From NCBI RefSeq assembly GCF_001628715.1, contig NZ_CP011120.1, positions 1,116,001 through 1,180,000 of the forward strand: DNA of 64,000 nt, given 5' to 3'. Shown piece by piece: positions 35,903 through 43,941 of the stretch. Positions within the stretch are counted from its first letter, which is position 1. Every line of letters begins with the position of its first letter. Source of the DNA: Acetobacter oryzifermentans (lineage in GTDB: Bacteria > Pseudomonadota > Alphaproteobacteria > Acetobacterales > Acetobacteraceae). Under the pieces are notes generated by a model that made no database searches, was not told the DNA's origin, and saw nothing but the letters and a program-made list of their open reading frames with translations. The translations under genes and the position numbers were made by a program.

Positions 35903-36778
35903 TCAGTATTGTACGCCGTTTACAGCGCCAAGTGGTGGGGCTGTTGGGTCTCCGGTAGGCTGGGTGACGTCAATTTCAATATTTCGTGCCATTGTTGCCA
36001 TGGGCAGCGCATGCGGTGTGCCAGAAAAAGGTTCCTGCAGGTCATTCGCACTTTTATCCAGCACCAGAAACAGGCAGCCCACCAGTGATGAACCCAGCGG
36101 CGTAATCCATTCCAGCGTCTGCACCATGGAAAGGGGCAGCACGATACAAAAGATATTTACCAATGTGCGCGGCAGGGCTGAAAACTGCATGGGCAAAGGC
36201 GTATTGCGGATACGCTCCAAACCACCCTGCGCGTTGGCAATGTCGGACAAAATGCGGTCAATCTGTCCATGTACCGCGCCATCAATGCCCTTTTTATTAA
36301 CTTCTTCCGTAACGCCCAGCCCAATCTGATACAAAATAGCATTGGGCTTGTTGCGATAATGAACAATCGCATCCTGCATATAAGGCGGAAGCAGGCGCTG
36401 GATATCGGTCGAGGCATCTTCCTTTCCCAATGCCATGCGCAGGGCGTGGGGGTAGGCGGCAATGGCGTACATCAGATCATGCCGGTCTCCCAGCAATGTG
36501 CCCGCCTGTCGGCCAAAGGAGCGGCAGTTATTGGTAATAGCGCCCCACAACGTGCGGGCCTCCCACCAGCGGGCATAGGCGCTGTTGCTGCGGAACCCCA
36601 TGAACAACGCCAGTGCAGAACCAATAAGGGAAACCGGCAGGCTGGGCTGTTCCATCCACTCCTGATGGAACACCTGAAAAAGCACAACTACAATTAAATC
36701 CCACCCTGCCATAAGCAGGATAACACCTAGAATTTCTTTTCCGATAATGCGTAGCCCGACCCTTTGGTCAACAATCAT
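35903..36778 (-). CDS. Bestrophin family membrane protein
   Basis: Predicted pentameric anion channel of the bestrophin/UPF0187 family in the inner membrane, 291 residues. Transmembrane segments are visible at residues 16-36 (LGVILLMAGWDLIVVVLFQV), 45-62 (LPVSLIGSALALFMGFRSNS), and 205-250 (LPRTLVNIFCIVLPLSMVQT, then PLGSSLVGCLFLVLDK). The conserved RSNSAYARWWEARTLWGAI after the second helix is the family signature. Ions conducted cannot be told from sequence. It is the first of a run of minus-strand genes and is divergent from the S-formylglutathione hydrolase gene. Confidence 0.87.
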   Translation of the reverse strand: MIVDQRVGLRIIGKEILGVILLMAGWDLIVVVLFQVFHQEWMEQPSLPVSLIGSALALFMGFRSNSAYARWWEARTLWGAITNNCRSFGRQAGTLLGDRHDLMYAIAAYPHALRMALGKEDASTDIQRLLPPYMQDAIVHYRNKPNAILYQIGLGVTEEVNKKGIDGAVHGQIDRILSDIANAQGGLERIRNTPLPMQFSALPRTLVNIFCIVLPLSMVQTLEWITPLGSSLVGCLFLVLDKSANDLQEPFSGTPHALPMATMARNIEIDVTQPTGDPTAPPLGAVNGVQY

Positions 36779-36922
36779 TCACAAATCCTCGCGTGTCACA
36801 AAAGCGTTCTTGCCTGAACCTATATCAACATGGCACGAAAAAAGGAGTTTCTTAACAATACAGATATTTATTTCATATTTTTCAGCATGAGTGCGGATTT
36901 TTGAAGGATCAGGAGGGCAGAA

Positions 36923-37789
36923 ATGGATACGCAACCAACCAGCTTGCAACTGCGTGAGGAGCATGAATGCCACGGTGGTAAAGTGCAGTTTTATGAGCAC
37001 TTTTCCCATACTCTGGGGCTTGCTGCCCGGTTTGGTGTGTTCTTGCCGCCCGCTGCATGTCAGGGGCAGAAGGTACCGGTTGTCTATGCACTGGCTGGGC
37101 TAACCTGCACGGAAGAAACATTCCTGATCAAATCCACTGCACTGGCAGAGGCTGCGCATTTGGGGCTGGCATTGGTGGCTCCGGATACATCACCACGCGG
37201 TGCAGGTGTGCCGGAAGAAGATAAGGACTGGGATTTAGGCACCGGCGCTGGCTTTTATCTGGATGCCACGCAGGCGCCTTGGTGCAAACATTACCGTATG
37301 GGCAGTTACATTGCGCAGGAACTGCCAGAAATTGTGGAGCAGGCGTTACCGTTGGATAGTGCGCGGCGTGGCATTATGGGCCATTCCATGGGTGGGCATG
37401 GTGCGTTGATACATGGTTTGCGTGCGCCGACCTTCTGGAAATCCATATCCGCTTTTGCGCCTATTGTGCATCCGGCGGTTGTTCCATGGGGGAAAAAGGT
37501 ATTTACCGCGTATTTGGGGCCAGATGCGGCCATGTGGCGGGCGTATGATGCGGTGTGCTTGTTAGAAGATGGCCACAAACACCCCAATACCATTCTGGTT
37601 GATCAGGGTGCGGCAGACCAATTTCTGCAACGCGAACTTCAGCCGTGGCACTTGCAACAGGTGGCGGAACAGGTGGGGCAAAAATTGAACCTACGCCAGC
37701 ACGCGGGGTACGATCATTCCTATTGGTTTGTACAAAGTTTTGCGGCAGACCATTTGCGCCACCATGCAGAAAATCTGAAAGTGGGTTAA
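36923..37789 (+). CDS. fghA: S-formylglutathione hydrolase
   Basis: Serine esterase that hydrolyses S-formylglutathione to formate and glutathione in formaldehyde detoxification. The 288 residues have the nucleophile Ser155 in GHSMGGHGAL, the Asp in LVDQGAADQF near residue 232, and the His in YDHSYWFVQSF near 265. The HYRMGSYIAQELP and YALAGLTCTEETF segments are typical. AGGAGGG lies 5-8 bases before the ATG. The partner S-(hydroxymethyl)glutathione dehydrogenase is not in this window. Convergent with the ydcF-like gene 5 bases on. Confidence 0.93.
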   Translation: MDTQPTSLQLREEHECHGGKVQFYEHFSHTLGLAARFGVFLPPAACQGQKVPVVYALAGLTCTEETFLIKSTALAEAAHLGLALVAPDTSPRGAGVPEEDKDWDLGTGAGFYLDATQAPWCKHYRMGSYIAQELPEIVEQALPLDSARRGIMGHSMGGHGALIHGLRAPTFWKSISAFAPIVHPAVVPWGKKVFTAYLGPDAAMWRAYDAVCLLEDGHKHPNTILVDQGAADQFLQRELQPWHLQQVAEQVGQKLNLRQHAGYDHSYWFVQSFAADHLRHHAENLKVG

Positions 37790-37794
37790 ATTTT

Positions 37795-38445
37795 TCAGGA
37801 ATGGAGGGTGCGGCTCAGGCTGGGAGAGGTAAATCCGCCCAGTGCGCCCAACCATTTGAGATATTCCAAAGCCAGAAGCCGCAAAGATGAACGACGCAGA
37901 GGGTGTTCCATGGCTGGAGGCAACACAGGGTAGGGGTACAGGGTGACATCAGGCAGTGTGCGGCTGAGTTCCAGCAATGCGCGGCGCATGTGGTAACTGG
38001 CTGTAACAACAATGAGCGAAGTAATATGGTTATCAGCAACCCAAACGGCTGTTTCCGTTGCGTTGCCAATGGTGGAGCGTGCCTGATAGCCAAGAGTAAT
38101 ACGTTCTGCCAAAGCCGGAGGCGCGGTGGAGGGTAAAAGTGCGGCCAGTGTGGTTTGGGTGTCCACGCCGGAAATCAGCAGTCTTTCACCCTGATTACGC
38201 GCTAGCAGATTAAGCGATGTATCAATGCGGCCCGCGCCACCTGTAAGCGCAACAATGCCATCTGCATGGGGCAAATAGCCTGGGGGGCGCAGGGCATCAT
38301 TTACAAACCAGCCAAATCCACCAGCAAATGCAAAACAGGCTAGCAATGCCAGCCGAAGTAAAAGCCGCACAAAAAGCATGATCGGGCCAGAAGGGCGTGG
38401 CCCGGATGGTTTGTGGTGAGGAATTAAGGGAGCCGCCGTAGCCAT
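37795..38445 (-). CDS. YdcF family (DUF218) membrane-anchored protein
   Basis: About 216 residues from the ATG at 38445, with a transmembrane segment (FVRLLLRLALLACFAFAGGF) followed by a DUF218/SanA-like domain: HADGIVALTGGAGRIDTSLN, RLLISGVDTQTTLAALL, TETAVWVADNHITSLIVVTA, SYHMRRALLELSR. The family is linked to envelope biogenesis, but its activity is undefined. The chosen start overlaps the ftsX end by 22 bases; ATG at 38379 is a shorter alternative. It is the last gene of the ftsE-ftsX-ydcF set, suggesting a role at the cell surface during division. Confidence 0.82.
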   Translation of the reverse strand: MATAAPLIPHHKPSGPRPSGPIMLFVRLLLRLALLACFAFAGGFGWFVNDALRPPGYLPHADGIVALTGGAGRIDTSLNLLARNQGERLLISGVDTQTTLAALLPSTAPPALAERITLGYQARSTIGNATETAVWVADNHITSLIVVTASYHMRRALLELSRTLPDVTLYPYPVLPPAMEHPLRRSSLRLLALEYLKWLGALGGFTSPSLSRTLHS

Positions 38446-39371
38446 AGGCGTACCATGCTTTGTGTTGTAACCCAGCAGATAAAGGCCGCAACAAATGGCA
38501 GTGCAGCAAAGGCAACCAGCATATCTGTTGGAATAACGCTTTGCAGAGTGTGCCAATCTGGCAGCAACAGCGTGTCAGACTGGAGTGAGATATTGGCAAA
38601 AGGTGCTGCCATTCTGAACAGAACCAGCAAAGGCACCATAGCCAAAACAGTGCCTGCCAAGCTGCCACCTAGCCCCAACATAGCTGTGCGCCAAGCAAAA
38701 CGACCGGCAATATAGCCATCGGAAGCACCCAGCCCATGCAGGATTTTAATAATATCGCGCCGGGTTGAAAGGCCTGCCCGTGTCGCAAGGCCGGTTACAA
38801 GCGTGGCAATGCCACCAACGGTTAGCAATGCCAAACCCGCACAGGCCAAAAGGCTGTTTGCCAGTGCCCTCAGACGTTCTCCCCAGCTTGCATTATGCTC
38901 AACAATGGTGCCAGGCACATGCGCGGTAAGGGTTTGCTCCAGATCATTAGGGAGCTGCGCATTGTCTGGCAGACGAATGCGGATAATGGCTGGCAGAGGA
39001 AGGGCCGAATTATCCGCTTCACCCAACCAAGGTTCTAAAAGCCGTGCCAGTTCCTCTTTATCCAGACGGTGCATCACCGAGCCGGGGGGCAAGGTGTTGA
39101 GGTCTGCCAAAACGGCTTCTGCGCGGGTGGGGCCTGCGGGTTCTTTTTTGCTGGCAGGGGTAAGAGGTTGATCTGGGTCTGGCACCTGCACGGTAACAAG
39201 CTGGGCAGCACCTCCGGCCCAGCGGGCAGAAAGCGCACGCGCACCTGTTGCTCCAGCAAGAGTTAAGGCTGCCAAAAAACTCATCATGGCTACAAGCGCA
39301 AACAGGCTGCGGTCTGGTAGGGCTTCGGAAACAGATAAGCCATCCTTGCGGCCAGAAAAGGGCAAAATCAT
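38424..39371 (-). CDS. ftsX: Cell division protein FtsX
   Basis: Integral membrane partner of FtsE; the complex controls peptidoglycan hydrolases at the septum. The 315 residues have an N-terminal helix (LFALVAMMSFLAALTLAGAT), an extracytoplasmic domain of about 130 residues with a Pro/Lys-rich stretch (LTPASKKEPAGPTRAE), and three C-terminal helices with the conserved RDIIKILHGLGASDGYIAGR motif between the first two. The start overlaps the ftsE stop by 4 bases. Confidence 0.92.
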   Translation of the reverse strand: MILPFSGRKDGLSVSEALPDRSLFALVAMMSFLAALTLAGATGARALSARWAGGAAQLVTVQVPDPDQPLTPASKKEPAGPTRAEAVLADLNTLPPGSVMHRLDKEELARLLEPWLGEADNSALPLPAIIRIRLPDNAQLPNDLEQTLTAHVPGTIVEHNASWGERLRALANSLLACAGLALLTVGGIATLVTGLATRAGLSTRRDIIKILHGLGASDGYIAGRFAWRTAMLGLGGSLAGTVLAMVPLLVLFRMAAPFANISLQSDTLLLPDWHTLQSVIPTDMLVAFAALPFVAAFICWVTTQSMVRLWLRRLP

Positions 39372-40048
39372 ATATCTGCCCCTTCATCCTGCACCAGTCT
39401 GCCACGTTCCAGATAGAGGGCAGGGCGTTGCAGCCTGCGTATCAGGGCCTCGTTATGCGTGGCCACAACCATGGTGGTGCCCATGTCGCTGAGTTCAGCA
39501 AACATATCCAGCAACCGGTGGGCTTGGCTTTCTTCCAGCGCGTTGGTGGGTTCATCTGCCAAAATCAGGCCGGGGCGGTGGATAATGGCACGGGCAATGG
39601 CTGTGCGCTGTTGTTCCCCGCCAGAAAGGCTGGATGCGGGGGCATGCAGGCGCTCACCCAATCCTACCCATTTAAGAATGGCTTGAATTTCATCCTGAAT
39701 TTCATCTTCAGGGCGTTTTTGCAGGCGCAAAGGCAGGGCCACATTATCCGCCACGCTCAAGCCGGGGATAAGTTTGTAATCCTGATGCACCATGCCGATT
39801 CTCTGCCGCAGGCGTACAAAATGCGCACGCTTTTCCGCCTTGGAAACAGGTTTACCCAAAAGCAGCATACGCCCTTGCGTGGGCAGTGTTTCAAGGTGCA
39901 GTAGGCTGAGCAGGCTGCTTTTACCTGCGCCCGATGGGCCAAGAAGCCAGCGGAATCCCCCTTGCGGAATAGAGAAGGAAAGATCGGACAATACCAGCGC
40001 ATTCTGCTTTTTGCCCCGCCGCCATGAAACGTTTTCCAGACGGATCAT
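39368..40048 (-). CDS. ftsE: Cell division ATP-binding protein FtsE
   Basis: ABC-type ATPase that powers FtsX. From the ATG at 40048 it has 226 residues, close to the family norm; a longer in-frame start at 40150 is unlikely because MIRLENVSWRRG is the natural ABC beginning. Walker A is GPSGAGKSS, the signature is LSGGEQQRTAIARAI, Walker B is GLILADEPTNALE, and the H-loop is ATHNEAL. The usual DEPTGNLD is replaced by DEPTNALE, a modest deviation. It leads the minus-strand ftsE-ftsX-ydcF operon. Confidence 0.93.
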   Translation of the reverse strand: MIRLENVSWRRGKKQNALVLSDLSFSIPQGGFRWLLGPSGAGKSSLLSLLHLETLPTQGRMLLLGKPVSKAEKRAHFVRLRQRIGMVHQDYKLIPGLSVADNVALPLRLQKRPEDEIQDEIQAILKWVGLGERLHAPASSLSGGEQQRTAIARAIIHRPGLILADEPTNALEESQAHRLLDMFAELSDMGTTMVVATHNEALIRRLQRPALYLERGRLVQDEGADI

Positions 40049-40134
40049 GCTGGAACCATAAAGGACGGAAGTGGCGTAAAGCGGAGCGATTGTTGCATGT
40101 ATGTAGTGTAACCGACAGGCGGGGGAAGTGTCGA

Positions 40135-40162
40135 TTGAAAGACACAACATACTGCTTAATAA
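40135..40162 (+). promoter_or_regulatory. Predicted sigma-70 promoter for the zinc-ribbon gene
   Basis: TTGAAA (40135-40140) and TAATAA (40157-40162) are separated by 16 bases. The implied 5' leader is about 150 bases and contains a short upstream reading frame starting at 40189 (MSGANGRYLC). Confidence 0.5.
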
Positions 40163-40318
40163 ACGGTCTGTTCCATCTTTTTGGCGCGATGTCTGGCGCG
40201 AACGGGCGTTACCTGTGCTAAGGGGGATGCCAAATCTGTTCTTCCGTTCGATGCCTTAGCCTCGCATCTGCGTGCAGCAGGCGCAGGGAGGAAGGCAGCC
40301 TTTATCAAGAGAGTGTTC

Positions 40319-41401
40319 ATGAAGATCGTCTGTCCTTCCTGCGGTGTGGCCTATCAGGTTCCAGAGGCTCTTCTTGCCAAAAGGCAAATGCTCAAATGCT
40401 CTGCCTGTGGCGTTAAATGGCGGGTTCAGATCCCGCAGCCTCAGCCAGAACCTGTTGCGGAACCTGTGCCGCATGAACACGCTCAACCCCAATCTGCACA
40501 GCCAGAAACAACAGCACCACACAGCGCGCCGAAAGAAAGTGCGCCACAAAAAAAAGTGGATTCTCCCACAGCACCTTCGGAAGCTCCTGTTGCCGATAGG
40601 CCGGATTCGGAGCTTCCACCACCCGTAACAGAACCTCCGGTAACGCAGGCACCTGTTCAAGAACCAGTTGCTATGCAAACAGCCGAAGCATCTGCGCCGG
40701 TTGAAGAAGTGTTGGCGCCTGAGGCCGTTCAGCCCCCGCCGGAACTTCAGCCTGTTCCACAGCAGTATGCCCCGGAAATTCCAAGTGCGCCCGTTACTGA
40801 ATCGACGCCTGTAGCAGAGCCGGAATCTTCTCCTGCGCCAGAGCCAGAAAAGCCAGTTGCGCCGCCGCCTGTTTCGGAAGCCCCACAGCCCACAACTGTG
40901 CGGCAGGTGCATGTTAAACAAACACCTCCGCCGTATGCTCAGCCGCATGTGGAGCCAACGCTATCGGCGGCAGCAAAACCTTCTGCTGCACCTACGCCTG
41001 TAGCAGCACCAGAACAGCCGCAGATCAGAGAGCCCGCAGCACAAACGGGCCAACGTTATGAGCCTTTGCGTAAGGCATCACCCGCTGCGGAATCCGCCGC
41101 CCCGCGTGTTGCGCCAGAAGCAGGGGCCGCAAACCCGCCGCGGCCTATGGGAATGCCCAAAGTGCGACCGGAAGTTGCACAGGCCTATGCCCAAAGTGCG
41201 GCGGCGCATGTTGCGCAACCTCAAGCACAATTGGCGCGCAAGCTGGATGTGCGTGGGCTGATTTTAACGGAAAAATTCTGGAAAATAGCCTGGATTATCA
41301 GCGTTGTTCTGGCTGTTATCGGTTTTGTGGCTATCTGGCATTGGTGGAATGCCATTGTGCACGCATGGCCTGCTGCGGCGCGCCTGCATCGTGCAGGCTA
41401 A
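40319..41401 (+). CDS. Zinc-ribbon (MJ0042-type) protein with proline-rich linker and C-terminal membrane segment
   Basis: A 360-residue protein. The N-terminus is an MJ0042-type zinc ribbon with Cys5, Cys8, Cys27 and Cys30 (VCPSCGVAYQVPEALLAKRQ, LKCSACGVKW). Residues about 38-310 are a low-complexity linker rich in Pro, Ala, Glu and Gln. A single hydrophobic segment near the C-terminus (IAWIISVVLAVIGFVAIWHW) should anchor it in the inner membrane with the ribbon in the cytosol. The ATG at 40319 begins the zinc ribbon. Its divergent neighbour is ftsE. Proteins of this design near ftsEX recur in alphaproteobacteria, but their function is unknown to me. Confidence 0.8.
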   Translation: MKIVCPSCGVAYQVPEALLAKRQMLKCSACGVKWRVQIPQPQPEPVAEPVPHEHAQPQSAQPETTAPHSAPKESAPQKKVDSPTAPSEAPVADRPDSELPPPVTEPPVTQAPVQEPVAMQTAEASAPVEEVLAPEAVQPPPELQPVPQQYAPEIPSAPVTESTPVAEPESSPAPEPEKPVAPPPVSEAPQPTTVRQVHVKQTPPPYAQPHVEPTLSAAAKPSAAPTPVAAPEQPQIREPAAQTGQRYEPLRKASPAAESAAPRVAPEAGAANPPRPMGMPKVRPEVAQAYAQSAAAHVAQPQAQLARKLDVRGLILTEKFWKIAWIISVVLAVIGFVAIWHWWNAIVHAWPAAARLHRAG

Positions 41402-41459
41402 TACCTGATACGAAAAGACGCGCGTGGCTTGCTAGGGATAGAGTAGGCTTGCGCAGCGT

Positions 41460-41855
41460 TTACATGCTGCGTCCGGCCAGTGTTGCCAGAGTAGCGCCTG
41501 CAGCAGCCAAAGCCATTAGCATAATACCATCCCAGATCAGGCCGCTGGCTGTTAGATCATGCCCAGCAATGGCAAGATGATGCGGAATGGCGGAAGCCAC
41601 ATTGGCAATGGCATCTCGCGCTTGCGGGTCTGCCGATGCAGCAGATTTGGAAAGTGCGCTAACCAGCGCTGGCAGGGCGGCCCATGCCACACCTGCAATC
41701 AGCAACAGTGGGGCAAACAGCTCGGCAACCTGTTGCACAAAATAGAACGCAAAATAACAGACAGACCAAATGGCTGTGCGCACAAGGGCAAAGCCAGAAG
41801 TGCCAGAACGAGAGGCAGCAGAAGACTGGGAAGAAAGGGGCATGCGCGTGTCCAT
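41460..41855 (-). CDS. Small predicted membrane protein of unknown function
   Basis: A 131-residue protein that I do not recognise. Two hydrophobic regions are visible: AIWSVCYFAFYFVQQVAELF with FAPLLLIAGVAWAALPALVS near residues 28-65, and a C-terminal one (GIMLMALAAAGATLATLAG). The region between is Ala-rich and contains AIPHHLAIAGHDL. AGGA lies 8 bases before the ATG at 41855, which supports this start over a much longer upstream frame whose extra residues look non-coding. It is convergent with the zinc-ribbon gene and divergent from the sensor kinase. Confidence 0.65.
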   Translation of the reverse strand: MDTRMPLSSQSSAASRSGTSGFALVRTAIWSVCYFAFYFVQQVAELFAPLLLIAGVAWAALPALVSALSKSAASADPQARDAIANVASAIPHHLAIAGHDLTASGLIWDGIMLMALAAAGATLATLAGRSM

Positions 41856-42090
41856 TGGTATCGTTCCTTGTCGGCAGTAACAGGGCCGAGTGGTTTTGCT
41901 GTATCCAACCCACAGAGCGCGCAGGCGGACTATTCTTGGCATGTATATACAGGCACAGGGTAAAGCATGCCAATGGATAGCCATATGGCGCATGCAAAGC
42001 ATGTTTTTATATGGGTAACGCATTCGCGATGAGGGTGTGCAGGAAGATTTTTGTTAGAATATATTTTTTACACTGACCTCTCGGAAGGGC

Positions 42091-43941
42091 ATGTCAGCGG
42101 CTTTTATGCCGGTGGCCGGTAAAATTATGGATTTTCTTTCCTGCTCCATCCTGTTTGCTGGGGTGGACGCGGCTTGGCAGGCACATCTTGAAACTCTGCT
42201 GCAGGCGCGTGGGTTGCGTGTAAAAAGCGTGGCGGATGGCCGTTCTGCCTTTGCCGGGTTTGATGAAGATCTGCCTGATCTTCTGGTTGTGCCAGCACGC
42301 TTGCCAGATATGCCCGCTACCCAACTTTGCCAGCGGTTGCGCTTAAACGCGGCCACGCGGGGTATTCCTGTAGTGGTGGTGTTGCCAGAAGCCAACAGCA
42401 GGCAGGAATCCGAAATTCTGGAGCGCGGGGCAGATTGCTGCTTCAGCATGGCGGATAATCCGCTTTTACTTGTTTTTCGTATCTGCGCGTTGCTGCGTGA
42501 ATATGATGAAGACCTTGCCGGGCGAGAGGGCGTGGTTTTTCGCCAGCCGCGCATTGTTATCATGACAGCGCCGGGCGGCGTATTGTGGGCGTGGTCTGAT
42601 AGGCAAAAACCCGCAGATTTTGAGCCAGCCAGAGGCGGTCAACCTTATCTGGTGGAGCTTCTGCAACAAAATGGGGAAGACGCTCTGCTGGTGGAAGATC
42701 CGGAAAAGCTGGATCTTTCCGGTATTGCTGGCAGCCGCGCCTGCCCGGATTGTGTGGTGGTGGATCTGGCCTGCCCAGCATTTGATGGCTTGGCGCTTGC
42801 CCGCACCATAGCGGCTTTTCGCAGGCGCAGCCGCCAGTGCACGCGCATTATGGGCATGGTGGAGCACGGTGGCCTATCTGGTGAGCAAGTGGCCCGTGCA
42901 TTTCATGCCGGTATAGATGATCTGCTAGATGCCGATACGCCAGTAGATTTGCTGGTGAGCCGCATTGGCAGCCTTGTGCGGCGCAAGACATTGCAAGATG
43001 AAGCTCGACGCGAAGAAGCGCATATAGAAAGCGCCCGTGCGCGTATGGCGCTGGCCGATGCCCTGCGGCGCGTCAATGCAGATCTGGCAGCGGCCAATCG
43101 CAAGCTGATAGAGGCGCAGGCCAAACTGGTGCAGTCCGCCAAAATGGCATCATTGGGGGAACTGGCTGCCGGTATTGCGCACGAATTTAACAACCCATTG
43201 GCGTTTGTGCTGGCGCATGAAAACACGGTCAAACGCAGCATGGTGAAGGCCCTGCATGCTGTGAGATCGCAAGATCTGGTAACGGCAGAAACCGCATTGC
43301 AAAAGGGGAGCGAACGCCTATCTGCCTCTCTTATCGGTCTTTCACGCATGCGGGATCTGGTGGCCAGTTTACGCCGTTTTTCCCGCTTGGAGGAAGGGGA
43401 GTTTCGCCGTCTGGATGTGCCAGAGGCCATAGGTATGGTGCTTACGCTGCTTGCCCCCAAGCTGGGGCAGGATATTGAGGTCACCTGCAAGCTGGAGGCT
43501 CCGCCAGAACTGGTGTGTCAGGCGGCGCTGGTAAATCAGGTGGTTATGAATATTGTAAGCAACGCCGCAGATGCCATTTTGGACACACGGCGCGAGACGA
43601 TTCAAAGCTCCGAGCCTACGCTTCCACGTGCAGACCGTATCCTTATCACCTCGTTTTTGGAGCAAGCCGAAAGCGGCAAAGGTGAAGAATACGTGATCCA
43701 GATAAGCGATACCGGGCCGGGTGTGCCCAAAGAGTTGCAGGAACGTGTTTTTGAACCGTTTTTTACCACAAAACCTGTAGGGTCTGGTACGGGGCTTGGG
43801 CTGGCCACGGCATACGGTGTTGTGCAGGCCCACGGCGGCAATGTTGTTGTAACCAATGCAAGTACGTTGGGGGGCGCCTGTTTCACCCTCCGCGTGCCAT
43901 ACAGAGCAGGAGAGGAGAGGCGCGGTGATAACGTTGCCTGA
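42091..43941 (+). CDS. Sensor histidine kinase with degenerate N-terminal receiver domain
   Basis: A 616-residue cytosolic signal-transduction protein. Residues 19-137 look like a receiver domain, but Pro68 replaces the phospho-acceptor Asp (LLVVPARLPDM), and the acidic pair and Lys are also missing. Residues about 150-298 form a second receiver-like domain with Asp225 (CVVVDLACPAFDGL). A coiled coil (302-350) leads to a HisKA domain with His364 in LGELAAGIAHEFNNP and a HATPase domain (NIVSNAADAI, DTGPGVPKELQERVFEPFFT, GTGLGLATAYGVV). No membrane helices are seen. The ATG at 42091 has GGAAGG close upstream; 42127 is an alternative. The next kinase gene overlaps its end by 17 bases. Confidence 0.85.
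   Translation: MSAAFMPVAGKIMDFLSCSILFAGVDAAWQAHLETLLQARGLRVKSVADGRSAFAGFDEDLPDLLVVPARLPDMPATQLCQRLRLNAATRGIPVVVVLPEANSRQESEILERGADCCFSMADNPLLLVFRICALLREYDEDLAGREGVVFRQPRIVIMTAPGGVLWAWSDRQKPADFEPARGGQPYLVELLQQNGEDALLVEDPEKLDLSGIAGSRACPDCVVVDLACPAFDGLALARTIAAFRRRSRQCTRIMGMVEHGGLSGEQVARAFHAGIDDLLDADTPVDLLVSRIGSLVRRKTLQDEARREEAHIESARARMALADALRRVNADLAAANRKLIEAQAKLVQSAKMASLGELAAGIAHEFNNPLAFVLAHENTVKRSMVKALHAVRSQDLVTAETALQKGSERLSASLIGLSRMRDLVASLRRFSRLEEGEFRRLDVPEAIGMVLTLLAPKLGQDIEVTCKLEAPPELVCQAALVNQVVMNIVSNAADAILDTRRETIQSSEPTLPRADRILITSFLEQAESGKGEEYVIQISDTGPGVPKELQERVFEPFFTTKPVGSGTGLGLATAYGVVQAHGGNVVVTNASTLGGACFTLRVPYRAGEERRGDNVA

Noticed and set aside
39368..40150. Longer N-terminus for FtsE from 40150
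   Set aside because: The extra 34 residues are Cys/His/Tyr-rich and unlike any FtsE; MIRLENV at 40048 is the normal beginning.
40256..40948. Arg-rich open frame on the minus strand
   Set aside because: Antisense of the Pro/Ala-rich linker of the zinc-ribbon gene; repetitive composition explains the open frame.
41980..41989. GCCATATGGC palindrome upstream of the sensor-kinase genes
   Set aside because: Ten bases only, likely to occur by chance in this amount of sequence.
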